64,000 nucleotides of DNA from Sulfurovum sp. UBA4779 (GCA_002403155.1 DHHF01000008.1:366303-430302); one strand, 5' to 3'. Counted from the first letter of the stretch, positions 31,571 to 40,994 are shown. The notes: generated by a model not told the origin, from the sequence alone. Made by a program: numbers and translations.

Positions 31571-32332
31571 ATGAAAAAATATCTCAAGTATGCAGTGATC
31601 GCCGGTGCGTTTTCTTCAGCGGCTTTTTTGGGCGGGTGTGCAACAAGTGAGTATGGGTACTATAATGATTATGGGTATTACGATGATTATGGCTACTATG
31701 GCAGTCCTTATACCTCTTCGGTGGTAGCGGTCTATAGTTACCCTTATTATGTAGACAGACCGTATTATGTGTACGGCGGCAGATACTATTATGGAGGGTA
31801 TTATCGTGACGGTTACTACTATTATCGCGGTAAAAAATTCCGCGGGGGCAAATACCACTACACCCATGTAAAAAAACGTCCAGATAGACGCATAGCAGAT
31901 AAAACACGCCGCTATCAAAACGATGACAGATACCGAAGCCTCGATCGAACAAGAGACTACCGAGATAGAGATCAAATACCTACCTATCGAACAAACGGGG
32001 AAAGAAAACTATTTCAAAATCGCAGCACCAACCAAATAAAAGAACACAGCAATATAGAACAAATACACAATGATCAGGTTAGAGAACCTAAAAGCATGTT
32101 TCAAAACCGTACCATGAGTCGCGAAACAGAATATAAAACAAAACAAAAAACGCTCTTTGAGCAGCGTCGCAATAATATAGCAAATCACACCAATGAAAAC
32201 AGGTACAAAGAGGGACACACGTTTCAACACAGAATGGGTACGCAAAATGTAGAGCCAAGGGAAAAAGAGACGCACAGCTATAGAAATTATGACGAAAGAG
32301 ACAGAACAGCCAATCCTTTTGGGCAAAGATAG
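31571..32332 (+). CDS. tyrosine-rich lipoprotein
   Basis: 253 residues. The signal peptide ends in the lipobox FLGGC (Cys near residue 23). Residues 28-95 contain over twenty Tyr in short repeats (DYGYYDDYGYY, YYYGGYYRDGYYYYRG), followed by a strongly basic and Gln/Arg/Asn-rich region to the end. Tyr/Gly-rich lipoproteins of this type are found on the outer membranes of many bacteria, with unknown role; structural or surface-binding roles are guesses. The disordered, charged C-terminus would face the periplasm or the outside. Confidence 0.75.
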   Translation: MKKYLKYAVIAGAFSSAAFLGGCATSEYGYYNDYGYYDDYGYYGSPYTSSVVAVYSYPYYVDRPYYVYGGRYYYGGYYRDGYYYYRGKKFRGGKYHYTHVKKRPDRRIADKTRRYQNDDRYRSLDRTRDYRDRDQIPTYRTNGERKLFQNRSTNQIKEHSNIEQIHNDQVREPKSMFQNRTMSRETEYKTKQKTLFEQRRNNIANHTNENRYKEGHTFQHRMGTQNVEPREKETHSYRNYDERDRTANPFGQR

Positions 32333-32404
32333 CAAACTAGGCTTTATAAGAGTGAAAATGGCACAATACGCAAAGTGACCATCTTTCTTCAGGATAAAGC
32401 CGGC

Positions 32405-33478
32405 ATGAAAATTAAAGAGATAACAACCTTTCTGTTTAAAGCACCATTAAAGACCCCTTTTAAAACAGCCCTTAGGAGGGTTGACAGCTTGGAAGATTTG
32501 GTTGTTGTGATTGCTTGTGAGGATGGCAGTATCGGGTACGGCGAGGGAGCCCCTGCTCCTGCAATCACAGGCGAAACGGTAGACTCTATGATCGCTGCGA
32601 TCGAACATATCAAACCCTTGCTTATAGGGCTTGAGATAGAAGAGTTTGATACTGCGTTGGACAAAATACACCATTCTATACCAAAAAATACTACTGCAAA
32701 ATCTGCTCTTGAAATCGCCTTGTATGACTTGAAATCTAAAGCGCTTAATCTTCCTCTTTACCGAATGCTCGGAGGAACCCAGACAACGTTTAAAACAGAC
32801 ATTACGATCAGCATGAATGAGACGGATACGATGGTGCGTGATAGTCTTGAAGCGCTTGCAAGAGGATATGAGATACTCAAAGTAAAAATCGGAGACAACC
32901 CGCAAAAAGATATCCGGCGGGTTAAGGCAATCTGGGATGCGGTGGGTAAACAGGCAACATTGCGGCTTGATGCCAACCAAGGATGGAGTGCCGTGCAGAG
33001 CGTACAGGTACTTCAGACGCTTGAAAGTGCGGGTATTGTGGCCGAATGTATCGAACAGCCTGTCAAAGCAGATGATCTTGCGGGGCTTAAGTATATCAAA
33101 GAACGGGTTCAAACCCCCCTTCTTGCGGATGAATCGGTGTTTTCTGCAAAAGATGCCGTTGCTTTGCTTGAGTGCCAGGCGGTAGATTATATCAATATCA
33201 AATTGGCAAAAACGGGAGGCATATCCGGTGCGCTTAAGCTTGCGGATATTGCCCATGATTATGGGGTAAAGTGCATGCTGGGCTGCATGCTTGAAGGCCC
33301 TTTTTCTATCGCAGCGGGTGTGCATGTGGCTTCAGCCAAAGCCGATATCATCACCATGATAGACCTTGATGCGGTCAGCTTGCTTTCTTACAATCCGGCA
33401 AAAACATCGGTGCGGTTTGAAGAAAGCCGCATCACGCTAAGCGGGGAAGCCGGCATTGGGGTAAGCATATTGGCATAA
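32405..33478 (+). CDS. L-Ala-D/L-Glu (dipeptide) epimerase, enolase superfamily
   Basis: 357 residues. The enolase-superfamily barrel is shown by KVKIG near residue 160 (KxK catalytic base), metal ligands DANQGW, EQP and DES near 190, 217 and 243, and the second base KLAKTGG near 266. This set is that of L-Ala-D/L-Glu epimerases (YkfB/YcjG), which convert the murein dipeptide for reuse. The ATG at 32405 is preferred because the barrel N-terminus MKIKEITTFLF begins there. The NlpC/P60 peptidase gene downstream makes the peptide that this enzyme would use. Confidence 0.88.
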   Translation: MKIKEITTFLFKAPLKTPFKTALRRVDSLEDLVVVIACEDGSIGYGEGAPAPAITGETVDSMIAAIEHIKPLLIGLEIEEFDTALDKIHHSIPKNTTAKSALEIALYDLKSKALNLPLYRMLGGTQTTFKTDITISMNETDTMVRDSLEALARGYEILKVKIGDNPQKDIRRVKAIWDAVGKQATLRLDANQGWSAVQSVQVLQTLESAGIVAECIEQPVKADDLAGLKYIKERVQTPLLADESVFSAKDAVALLECQAVDYINIKLAKTGGISGALKLADIAHDYGVKCMLGCMLEGPFSIAAGVHVASAKADIITMIDLDAVSLLSYNPAKTSVRFEESRITLSGEAGIGVSILA

Positions 33479-33547
33479 TTTCATCATTTGGGCTATAATA
33501 TATTGTTGAGCTTTTTTATTTCATCAGACACAAAGAAAGGGCGAAAA

Positions 33548-34873
33548 ATGATGATAAGAGTGTTTGGGATGATGCTGTTATGCATGGGGTTATTGAATGC
33601 AGACTATCTGCTAAAACAAAGCTATAGGGCCAAAAGCAGGATTGATCTTATGCCGCAAAACAAAGTGGCCGATATGAAAATGATACCCCAAGATCCTGCC
33701 CATTATGCCGATCAGATCAAACCTTTTTTGCCGCAGGAACAACAAAAGCACGATCGGGAATTTAATCAAAGATATTTTTATCCGTGGGAATTAAACAACC
33801 TTGATATACCCGAAGAAGATTTTGGATGGGAAGAACGTTTTGTGACAAAAAAGCCTATCTATACAGAAAAAGGGGAAATGATACCGCACTCTATCTATGG
33901 CCAATGGCTCGAAAATGCCAATATGGCAAACGTAGATACGAAAAAATACAAAGCGATCACCGTACGACATACGGAGGTAAAAGCGCTGCCTACCTCAAAA
34001 TCATTTTATAGAGATCCTAGAAAAGTCGGAGAAGGTTTTCCGTTTGACTATAATCAAAACTCTGCCTACCATATCAATACCCCTCTTTATATCTCCCATT
34101 TTTCAAAAGACAAAAAATGGGCATTTGTTCGCGGAGCCTATACATTTGGGTGGGTGAAAATAAATGATATCGCTTTGGTAGATAAAACTTTTATTGAAGT
34201 TTTTAAAAACGGAAAGTATGCGATGGCTATCAAGGATAATCTGAGGCTCTATCGCAATAACACTCAAGTCACTATAGTAAAGCTCGGATCTCTCTTTCCT
34301 GCTGCAAAAGACAATCAGCGTTATTTGATTGCCGCAAGGGATAAAAGAGGCAGAGCCCGTATTGAAAAAGTAAGTATGCAGGACCCTTCTATCCTGGCCA
34401 AAAAACCGCTTGCATTTACTCCGCAAAATGTAGCAATGCTGGCGAAGGAGTTTTACGGGGAACCTTATGGATGGGGCGGAGGCTACGAGTGCCGCGACTG
34501 TTCGGCCACTACAAGGGATTTTTTGGGAGTGTTTGGCATTTTTTTGGAGCGCAATTCTAACAAGCAGGCAAAAGAAGGCAAAAGTATTTCGATTGCAGGG
34601 TTGCAAAAATCTTTGAAAAAAAAGAAGATCATCAATGAGGCCGAACCTTTCAGGTCTTTGCTTTATGTACCGGGCCACATCGTGCTTTATCTAGGCCAAT
34701 ACAAAGGCGAACCCGTGATCATGCATACCTATTGGGGTATGCGTAAAAATGACGGAAGCAAACTCATTACCGGCCGTACGATCATCACCAGTACCGAACC
34801 GGGCAAAGAACGTGCGGATATCAGAGAACAAAGCAAACTGATCAATACCCTTCAAACGATCGTTCGCTTTTAA
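33548..34873 (+). CDS. SH3-domain NlpC/P60 murein peptidase (YkfC-like)
   Basis: 441 residues, with a signal peptide (MIRVFGMMLLCMGLLNADY). Residues about 80-280 contain two SH3-like domains (NSAYHINTPLYISHFSKDKK; FGWVKINDIALVDKTF), and the C-terminus is an NlpC/P60 catalytic domain with Cys in ECRDCSATTRDF, the His in PGHIVLYLGQ and a third polar residue in HTYWG. This order is that of gamma-D-glutamyl-L-diamino acid peptidases such as YkfC, which trim murein stem peptides. Start at 33548 gives the intact signal peptide. Confidence 0.88.
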   Translation: MMIRVFGMMLLCMGLLNADYLLKQSYRAKSRIDLMPQNKVADMKMIPQDPAHYADQIKPFLPQEQQKHDREFNQRYFYPWELNNLDIPEEDFGWEERFVTKKPIYTEKGEMIPHSIYGQWLENANMANVDTKKYKAITVRHTEVKALPTSKSFYRDPRKVGEGFPFDYNQNSAYHINTPLYISHFSKDKKWAFVRGAYTFGWVKINDIALVDKTFIEVFKNGKYAMAIKDNLRLYRNNTQVTIVKLGSLFPAAKDNQRYLIAARDKRGRARIEKVSMQDPSILAKKPLAFTPQNVAMLAKEFYGEPYGWGGGYECRDCSATTRDFLGVFGIFLERNSNKQAKEGKSISIAGLQKSLKKKKIINEAEPFRSLLYVPGHIVLYLGQYKGEPVIMHTYWGMRKNDGSKLITGRTIITSTEPGKERADIREQSKLINTLQTIVRF

Positions 34874-34906
34874 AATGCGCTTGCTTTTTACGTATCATAG
34901 GATAAA

Positions 34907-35518
34907 ATGCCGCTTATGAAAAAGAATGAGAAAATAAAAGTGTTTACCACGACGATCAATGCCGGAAAATTCAAAGGGCGCAAGATAGAGATACCTGACA
35001 TCGGTACAACCAGAAGCTCAAAAGCCATCCTTAGAGAATCGCTTTTCAATACGCTGCAATTTGACATTATGGACAAAAATTTCGTAGAAGTGTTTGCCGG
35101 AAGCGGTTCGATAGGGCTTGAAGCCCTAAGCCGCGGCGCAGGAGAGTGTTATTTTATCGAATACAACAAAACAGCATTTCATGCATTGCAATCCAATGTA
35201 AAAAGAGTCGATCCAAGCCATTGCCATCTTTTTTACGGAGACAGTTTTGAAAAATTTTCGGTTGTTTATGAGCTGGTAAAAAGAAGCCATGAAAAAACCT
35301 ATTTTTATTTTGACCCTCCTTTTGCCATACGCGAGGGAATGGATGAGATTTACGATAAAACGATGAAGCTTATCGAAAGCATCGAGCCCGAAATATGTGA
35401 AATGGTTATCATTGAACATATGACAAATCTTGAAATGCCGCACACTATCGGGGCTTTGAAATTTTTCAAGCATAAAAGATTTGGCAAAAGCACCATAAGC
35501 TATTATCAGCCCCTTTAG
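34907..35518 (+). CDS. rsmD: RsmD-like 16S rRNA methyltransferase
   Basis: 203 residues. RsmD-type enzymes methylate G966 of 16S rRNA at N2. Seen here are FKGRKIEIP and SSKAILRESLFNTL at the N-terminus, motif I VEVFAGSGSIGLEALSRGA near residue 65, and the catalytic DPPF in YFYFDPPFA near 130. Length and motif order are typical. AGGATAAA precedes the ATG. The gene sits alone among unrelated genes. Confidence 0.9.
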   Translation: MPLMKKNEKIKVFTTTINAGKFKGRKIEIPDIGTTRSSKAILRESLFNTLQFDIMDKNFVEVFAGSGSIGLEALSRGAGECYFIEYNKTAFHALQSNVKRVDPSHCHLFYGDSFEKFSVVYELVKRSHEKTYFYFDPPFAIREGMDEIYDKTMKLIESIEPEICEMVIIEHMTNLEMPHTIGALKFFKHKRFGKSTISYYQPL

Positions 35519-35585
35519 CAAATCTATATCTTTACTTTTGTGCAAATCGGTGTTATACTAAATTAAATTAAAAAAGAGGGTTGTT

Positions 35586-36026
35586 ATGGATTATAATGAG
35601 CAGATGAAGAAGTACTTTGAACGCTGCAATATCGATTTGCTAAAAGGCCGGCTGAAAGCTTCGCTTCAAAAAGCCAAAGAAGAGATCAAAGAGATTCAAG
35701 CAGATACGCTTGATCTGGAAAACATGGTTCTCATAGATGTCAGAGAAGCCGATGAATTCTCTACGGGTATAATACCCGCTAAAAATATCTTTACGATCCC
35801 GAGAGGAAAATTGGAATTTGCCGTAGATGATACGCTGATCAACATGAGTGATCGTCTGATTGTTTGCTATTGTCTTAAAGGAGCGCGGGGATTGCTGGCG
35901 GCAAAAACACTCAAAGACTTGGGGTTTGAAAACGTTGTAAGCCTTCAAGGCGGGATAGAAAACTGGGTTAAATCCGGAAAATCTATCAAAAATTATCTTG
36001 GCTATTTTACACTTCAGGCAGTGTAA
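35586..36026 (+). CDS. rhodanese-domain protein
   Basis: 146 residues, cytoplasmic. A helical N-terminal arm of about 45 residues is followed by one rhodanese domain: VLIDVREADEFSTGIIPAKN near residue 52 and the active loop YCLKGARGLLAAKTL near 98 with the catalytic Cys. It may transfer sulfur or act as a phosphatase-like sensor; partner unknown. It is followed 34 bases later by the NYN protein gene. Confidence 0.85.
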   Translation: MDYNEQMKKYFERCNIDLLKGRLKASLQKAKEEIKEIQADTLDLENMVLIDVREADEFSTGIIPAKNIFTIPRGKLEFAVDDTLINMSDRLIVCYCLKGARGLLAAKTLKDLGFENVVSLQGGIENWVKSGKSIKNYLGYFTLQAV

Positions 36027-36060
36027 AAACCAATCACGATTATCACAAAAAAGAAACAAA

Positions 36061-36813
36061 ATGAGCAAAAAAGAAGATCATATTGCCTTGTTTATCGATT
36101 GCGACAATATTTCGCATAAAGCAATCGAAGGCATCATCAGCGAGTTAAGCAAGTACGGTGTTGTGAATATACGCCAAGCCTATGGCAACTGGACCAAAGA
36201 CAATCTTAAAAATTGGGAAGACAAACTGCTGGAGTTTGCCATCAAACCCATTCAGCAGTTTGACTACTCTAAAAATAAAAACGCAACGGATATTTTAATG
36301 ACGATCGATGCGATGGACTTGCTGCATACGAAAGATATCGATGCCTTTGCGTTTGCGACCAGCGATAGCGATTTTACCCCCGTAGTCATGCGTGTTCAGG
36401 CAGAAGGAATCAAAGTCTACGGTTTTGGAGAAAAGAAAACCCCTAAGCCTTTTATGGCGGCATGTTCACAATTTATTTTTACGGAAAAATTGATGCTGCC
36501 GGAGAGAAAAAATCCGAGCGGCAGCGAATCAGGCCTCATGCAGCCTCCGGCGCGAAAAAGCGGAAAAGAGATGCGTGCAGATACCTGGTTGGTCAATTTG
36601 CTAAGAAATGCGGTAGAGCAAACGATGGATGAAGACGGCTGGGCAAACCTTGCAGATGTGGGGCAATATATCAATAACAGCTCCTCTTTCTCTCCCATCA
36701 ACTTTGGCTACAAAAAATTAAGCAGCCTGATCGATGAAATAGATCTTTTTGATGTATATTTGGACGAAGAGAGCAAACAGATGAGCATACGGGATAAGCG
36801 GTTTGGCAACTGA
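36061..36813 (+). CDS. NYN-domain RNase with LOTUS/OST-HTH domain
   Basis: 250 residues. An N-terminal NYN (PIN-like) nuclease domain has the acidic residues of the active site in LFIDCDNIS, KNATDILMTIDAMDLL and FATSDSDFTPVVMRV. The C-terminal 75 residues (TWLVNLLRNAVEQTMDEDGW, YINNSSSFSPINFGYKKLS) form an OST-HTH/LOTUS RNA-binding domain. It is probably an RNA-cleaving or RNA-handling enzyme. The frame is open for 21 more codons upstream, overlapping the rhodanese gene, but similarity starts at SKKEDHIALFI. Confidence 0.88.
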   Translation: MSKKEDHIALFIDCDNISHKAIEGIISELSKYGVVNIRQAYGNWTKDNLKNWEDKLLEFAIKPIQQFDYSKNKNATDILMTIDAMDLLHTKDIDAFAFATSDSDFTPVVMRVQAEGIKVYGFGEKKTPKPFMAACSQFIFTEKLMLPERKNPSGSESGLMQPPARKSGKEMRADTWLVNLLRNAVEQTMDEDGWANLADVGQYINNSSSFSPINFGYKKLSSLIDEIDLFDVYLDEESKQMSIRDKRFGN

Positions 36814-36996
36814 CAGGTTTTTTAACCGCCTTTATCCCTTTTCAAGCCTTCATTTTTATATGTATTGCATGGGCGGGAAGGTTAAACAGGAGAGTTTTGT
36901 ATGATCATTGCATATAACATAGGCATGAAATACTTTACAATTTTTTAATATATAATACTATTAGAATGATATGAATGTGTAGGTGAGCAATCAAGA

Positions 36997-37758
36997 ATGA
37001 GAAAATATATCCTTATTCATTTTATTACTTTGGTTTTTCTTCAAGCGGGTATTATGGATTTTATCTTATCCCCTTTCAAAGACGGCAATGCATCAAAACC
37101 CCAGATATCTGAAACAATCAAACAAGAAGAGAATGCATCCGACTCTCAAACTGCCAAGGCAGAAGATAAAAGTTTTTTTAAATCCATCCTATCCTTTTTT
37201 AAAAAAGAAGACACTGCAAGCGAACCTGAAAAATCTGAAAATGTCAAAGAAGAGCATACCGGTGTATTTGATTTCATCTTTTCCGTTTTCAGAGACGAGA
37301 ATATAACCCAACCTCCGATACCTGAAAATATGAAAGCAGACTTGGTCATGATCGTCAAATCGCAAAATACTTTGTATCTTTCAAATAAAGGAAAGGTTTT
37401 CAGAACCTATAAAGTTGCCTTGGGAGGCAATCCGATAGGGCATAAAGAGACGGAAGGGGATAAAAAGACTCCGGAAGGTTTTTATACACTTGATTTTTTT
37501 AAATGCAACAGTACGTTTTATAAAGCCTTTCATATCTCATATCCAAATGCGCAGGATATAGCAAATGCCAGAAAATTGGGAAGAAGGCCCGGCGGACAGA
37601 TCATGATACACGGACAACCCAATAACACGGCATGGGCAAAAAAACATATCAAACCAAATGAGAATTGGACGGCGGGATGCATCGCGCTTTTTAATAATGA
37701 AATGGATGAACTATTAAAATTTGTGGAGGTGGGGACCCCTATTCTTATCAAACCGTAA
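36997..37758 (+). CDS. L,D-transpeptidase (YkuD) with N-terminal repeats
   Basis: 253 residues. A short signal peptide is followed by three imperfect repeats of about 30 residues (FILSPFKDGNASKPQISET; ILSFFKKEDTASEPEKSEN; FIFSVFRDENITQPPIPEN). The C-terminal YkuD domain has the catalytic motif HGQ near 200 and TAGCIAL near 225 with the nucleophile Cys. The enzyme would make 3-3 cross-links in peptidoglycan or attach proteins to it. The 183-base upstream region is AT-rich with no other gene. Confidence 0.87.
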   Translation: MRKYILIHFITLVFLQAGIMDFILSPFKDGNASKPQISETIKQEENASDSQTAKAEDKSFFKSILSFFKKEDTASEPEKSENVKEEHTGVFDFIFSVFRDENITQPPIPENMKADLVMIVKSQNTLYLSNKGKVFRTYKVALGGNPIGHKETEGDKKTPEGFYTLDFFKCNSTFYKAFHISYPNAQDIANARKLGRRPGGQIMIHGQPNNTAWAKKHIKPNENWTAGCIALFNNEMDELLKFVEVGTPILIKP

Positions 37759-37770
37759 CGGAATATAAAT

Positions 37771-39825
37771 TTATTTTTGTTTCGTGGCCGGTTCTTCAAA
37801 CTCTCCTTTTAGAAGCCCTGCTTCGTAGAGGAAAGGTGAAGGCTTATACTCTACTTTTTTTTGTTTGTCGTATTTGGCAAAAGAGAGGTAGAGTTTATCT
37901 TTGGCGCGTGTGACCGCTACATAAAAAAGCCTTCTTTCTTCTTCCAGGCTCCCTCCTCTGCTCATCAGTTTGCGATTGGGAAATCTGCCGTCAACCAAAT
38001 CTACGACATATACCTCAGAAAACTCCAAACCTTTGCTGGCGTGAACGGTCAGCAAATTGACCCCCTCGCCTTCGCTTAGTTCGTTTCCTCCAAGTACCAT
38101 GGCATTGACAAACCGATTTAAATCCTTGTATTGGCGAGATAGCTGAAAAAGAAGATTTGCTTTGCGCAGGATACGCTCTTTGGCCTGTTTCTTTTTTTCT
38201 TTGTCAATTTCACCGGATTTGAGCCGTCCCCTTTGTGTAGAGAGTATCTCGGTGATATGATCATAAAGCGTCGAAACAATGAGGGTATGTAAAATATCTG
38301 CAGGATTTTTAAGCGATATTGCCTTTGAGATGAGTGTATAAAAATCTTCAAAAAACTTTACGCCTTCCTGTGTTATTTTGGGGTGTTTTAGCAAAGGATG
38401 GCCATAAACGGCCTTCTCTAGTTTCATGTGGCTAAACCGTGTTGCAGATCCTATCTCACGGTCATCGTCAAAAAGCCCCAGCTGTACATTTTTGACAGGA
38501 TTGAGTTTTGGTATATCGCAGTTTTTTGGATGAAGCACGCCTTGCATGAAATGTCCGTTGCCAAAATGCAAAAAGCACTGAAAAAACTCTTTTGCAAGCG
38601 CAGAGCCGATGCCGGAAGCATACTCAAAGATATGGATAAAAGCCATCATATCTTTGGGGTTGACCAGCAAGGAGAGCACATCGAGCAAAAATTTGATCTC
38701 TTTAGTGTCAAAAAAACTTGTGCCGCCTTTTCTCTTGCATGTGATCCCTGCTTCTCGCAAACTTGCCTCGATCCCGTCTGCGCTGGAATTGTTTCTGAAA
38801 ATAACGGCAATATCATGATTGGGAATATGTGTCGTTCTGATGGAGTGTGCAATGGATTGATACTGTTCAAAAAGATCATTAAACATCAAAAGTTTGGGAG
38901 GATGGCTTTTGCCTTCCCTCCCCACCTCAAGTTTTTTGGGATAGATCCGCTCGTTTCGTTCTATGACGCGGTTGGCAAGAGAAAGTATGGGAGCACTGGA
39001 GCGGTAATTGGTTTTGAGCGTAAAAATATTGGCATTTTTATAACGTTCAGAAAAAGTTGCAATGTTTTCTATGTTAGCTCCGTTGAAGGCGTAAATGCTC
39101 TGATCATAATCCCCTACACAAAACAGAGAATTTGGCTTCAGCGCATCGATTAATGCACTTTGCAAAGTGTTGGTGTCTTGATATTCGTCGACCAATACTT
39201 CCTGCAAAGACACAGAATGGCTATGAAGATAATTTTTTGTGCGTAAAAGAAGATCATTAAATGAGGCAAACCCGTATTCTAGTTTTTCTTTCTCAAATGC
39301 CTCGATGATGTCCATATAAATATCCATTAAAGCTTCATGATCGGGGTATTTTTCCAAAAACCAAACATCAAATCCTTCCAAAGAAGCATTTTGGTACAGA
39401 TTATACATTTCATACAGAAAGGTAGCAGAAAACGGCTCGATCGATAGATTCATGCGTGAAAAATGATGTCTTTCGTACAAGCTTCTAAAAAGAGTTTTAA
39501 GTTCCGGCGGCTGCTTGAGGGTTAAATCGGGATAAATTTCCTTAAGCCATCTGTAGCTTACGGCATGAAAAGTGCCTGATTGGATTTTGGCAACAACCTG
39601 CTTGGGGAAAAAACGCTCAAGCCGTGCCAGCATTTCGCCTGCTGCTTTGTTGGTGAAGGTAAGCAGCAATATTTTTGACGGTTCGGCTCCTGCATGCAGA
39701 AGATGCGCGATACGTCCTACAATGGTGGAGGTTTTGCCTGTTCCGGCGCTTGCAATGATAAGATTGTGGCCCAGGGGCGCCGTAGCAGCACTAAGCTGTT
39801 CAGCATTGAGCGTGCTAAGCGGCAT
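37771..39825 (-). CDS. UvrD/PcrA-type DNA helicase
   Basis: 684 residues, SF1A helicase. Walker A IASAGTGKTSTI near residue 28, motif II LVDEYQDTN near 220, motif IV/V LLTVHASKGLEFSEV near 575 and motif VI FYVAVTRAKDKLYL near 630. The Q-like N-terminus LNAEQLSAA matches the family. Functions in repair or replication restart. It is the last gene of a three-gene leftward set, four bases after the 112-residue protein gene. Confidence 0.9.
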   Translation of the reverse strand: MPLSTLNAEQLSAATAPLGHNLIIASAGTGKTSTIVGRIAHLLHAGAEPSKILLLTFTNKAAGEMLARLERFFPKQVVAKIQSGTFHAVSYRWLKEIYPDLTLKQPPELKTLFRSLYERHHFSRMNLSIEPFSATFLYEMYNLYQNASLEGFDVWFLEKYPDHEALMDIYMDIIEAFEKEKLEYGFASFNDLLLRTKNYLHSHSVSLQEVLVDEYQDTNTLQSALIDALKPNSLFCVGDYDQSIYAFNGANIENIATFSERYKNANIFTLKTNYRSSAPILSLANRVIERNERIYPKKLEVGREGKSHPPKLLMFNDLFEQYQSIAHSIRTTHIPNHDIAVIFRNNSSADGIEASLREAGITCKRKGGTSFFDTKEIKFLLDVLSLLVNPKDMMAFIHIFEYASGIGSALAKEFFQCFLHFGNGHFMQGVLHPKNCDIPKLNPVKNVQLGLFDDDREIGSATRFSHMKLEKAVYGHPLLKHPKITQEGVKFFEDFYTLISKAISLKNPADILHTLIVSTLYDHITEILSTQRGRLKSGEIDKEKKKQAKERILRKANLLFQLSRQYKDLNRFVNAMVLGGNELSEGEGVNLLTVHASKGLEFSEVYVVDLVDGRFPNRKLMSRGGSLEEERRLFYVAVTRAKDKLYLSFAKYDKQKKVEYKPSPFLYEAGLLKGEFEEPATKQK

Positions 39826-39828
39826 TGA

Positions 39829-40167
39829 TTAAAATTGGCCAAGAATATAGTATGTCGGTTTATTTTCGACTTTTTTAAGAGTGATTTTGTATTTTTTTGA
39901 CCAATGGTCAACCAGTTCTGTAAAGGCTGAAAGGTTATCGGCATTGCTGTCTGCATCGCATTTAATTTTTAAATAATCCTCAGAATTTGACATCGCGATA
40001 TAGCCTTTTTCTATCGCCAAAGCATCTTGCAAAGAGAGCAAATGTTTTGAGAAATGCTCAAAATTTTTTGTGTTTGAAATAATCTTTGTCATTTGTTCCA
40101 TTGTATGGTCATTTTGCGGATATCCAAGTTGTGTTAAAATGGCTTCGGGTGTTAAATCGATATGCAT
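39829..40167 (-). CDS. conserved-looking protein of unknown function, 112 aa
   Basis: Helical N-terminal half (HIDLTPEAILTQLGYPQNDH), a middle helix with alternating hydrophobic residues and a beta-rich C-terminal half (YKITLKKVENKPTYYILGQF). I recognise no family. It is tightly coupled in position to the helicase gene, so a helper role in repair is possible by context only. Confidence 0.6.
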   Translation of the reverse strand: MHIDLTPEAILTQLGYPQNDHTMEQMTKIISNTKNFEHFSKHLLSLQDALAIEKGYIAMSNSEDYLKIKCDADSNADNLSAFTELVDHWSKKYKITLKKVENKPTYYILGQF

Positions 40168-40231
40168 TACATTCCTCTTACTTGTTTAATTAAAATAAAA
40201 TTGTAGCGAAACTTTGATTAGAGGCAGCCGA

Positions 40232-40786
40232 TCAGAAAAGCGCATCTTTGGGGCGTTTGAGTTTGTCTATGAATTCCCTGTAGTGCTCAACATTTTGAAA
40301 TGCTTTTTCATAACGCCATCGCAAAATAAATTCGATAATTTCATTTTTCAAGGCAGCAGCCAGCGCTTCTGCTTTTCCAAAATAGCCCAAAGAGATATTT
40401 TTTGCTTTTTTCTTTCCGTTTTTGTCCGGTTCGTAAGTAATGGCAATGATCTGGATATATTTTCCTTCCCGCACTTCGCCAAAATCTTCTTCCTTCAGCC
40501 CAATCCCGCTTAGATTCATGGCTTTGTACATAAATATCTTATCAAAATCGGGGGATTTTTCATAAATTTTCAATTTTTCATAGAGCACTTTAAGATACTT
40601 TAAATTTTCTTCCCGTATATTTTCTATAGGATCTGTTTTTGAAAAAGTGTGCTCTGCCTGCGTTATAGGTTTGGCTTCAGGAATGACCTCTTCTTTGGAT
40701 TTGACGACAGGAGTTTTTTCTTTTTCTATCAGCTTGTCCTCAAGCCGGCTTGAAAGTGCTTTTAATTTATCCAGGCTGCTAGACAT
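40232..40786 (-). CDS. protein of unknown function, 184 aa
   Basis: The N-terminus is a short coiled coil (SSLDKLKALSSRLEDKLIEKE), followed by a Pro/Glu/Lys-rich linker and a folded part (residues 75-184) with helices including ENLKYLKVLYEKLKIYEKS. The family is typical in look for Campylobacterota-specific hypothetical proteins, but I cannot name it. The ATG at 40786 has AGGAG eight bases upstream; a GTG two codons earlier overlaps the ribosome site. Confidence 0.65.
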   Translation of the reverse strand: MSSSLDKLKALSSRLEDKLIEKEKTPVVKSKEEVIPEAKPITQAEHTFSKTDPIENIREENLKYLKVLYEKLKIYEKSPDFDKIFMYKAMNLSGIGLKEEDFGEVREGKYIQIIAITYEPDKNGKKKAKNISLGYFGKAEALAAALKNEIIEFILRWRYEKAFQNVEHYREFIDKLKRPKDALF

Positions 40787-40994
40787 TGGCACCTCTCCTT
40801 TTCAATATTTATAAATATTCTTATGTTATTTTATGGAGTGTTTGTTTAAATTATAGTTAAAAATATTAATTTTTTTATTTTTTAGTATAAAAGCAGTCTC
40901 TACGCTTTTTTAGGATACCTGTGGCTTAAATGCTTCACTTAACCATATTTTCGATAAAATCCTTCTAAATTTTTTGATTGAGGAAAGAGACAGT

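Noticed and set aside
32447..33325. 292-codon open frame on the - strand
   Set aside because: Antisense to the dipeptide epimerase, whose metal and base residues are all present.
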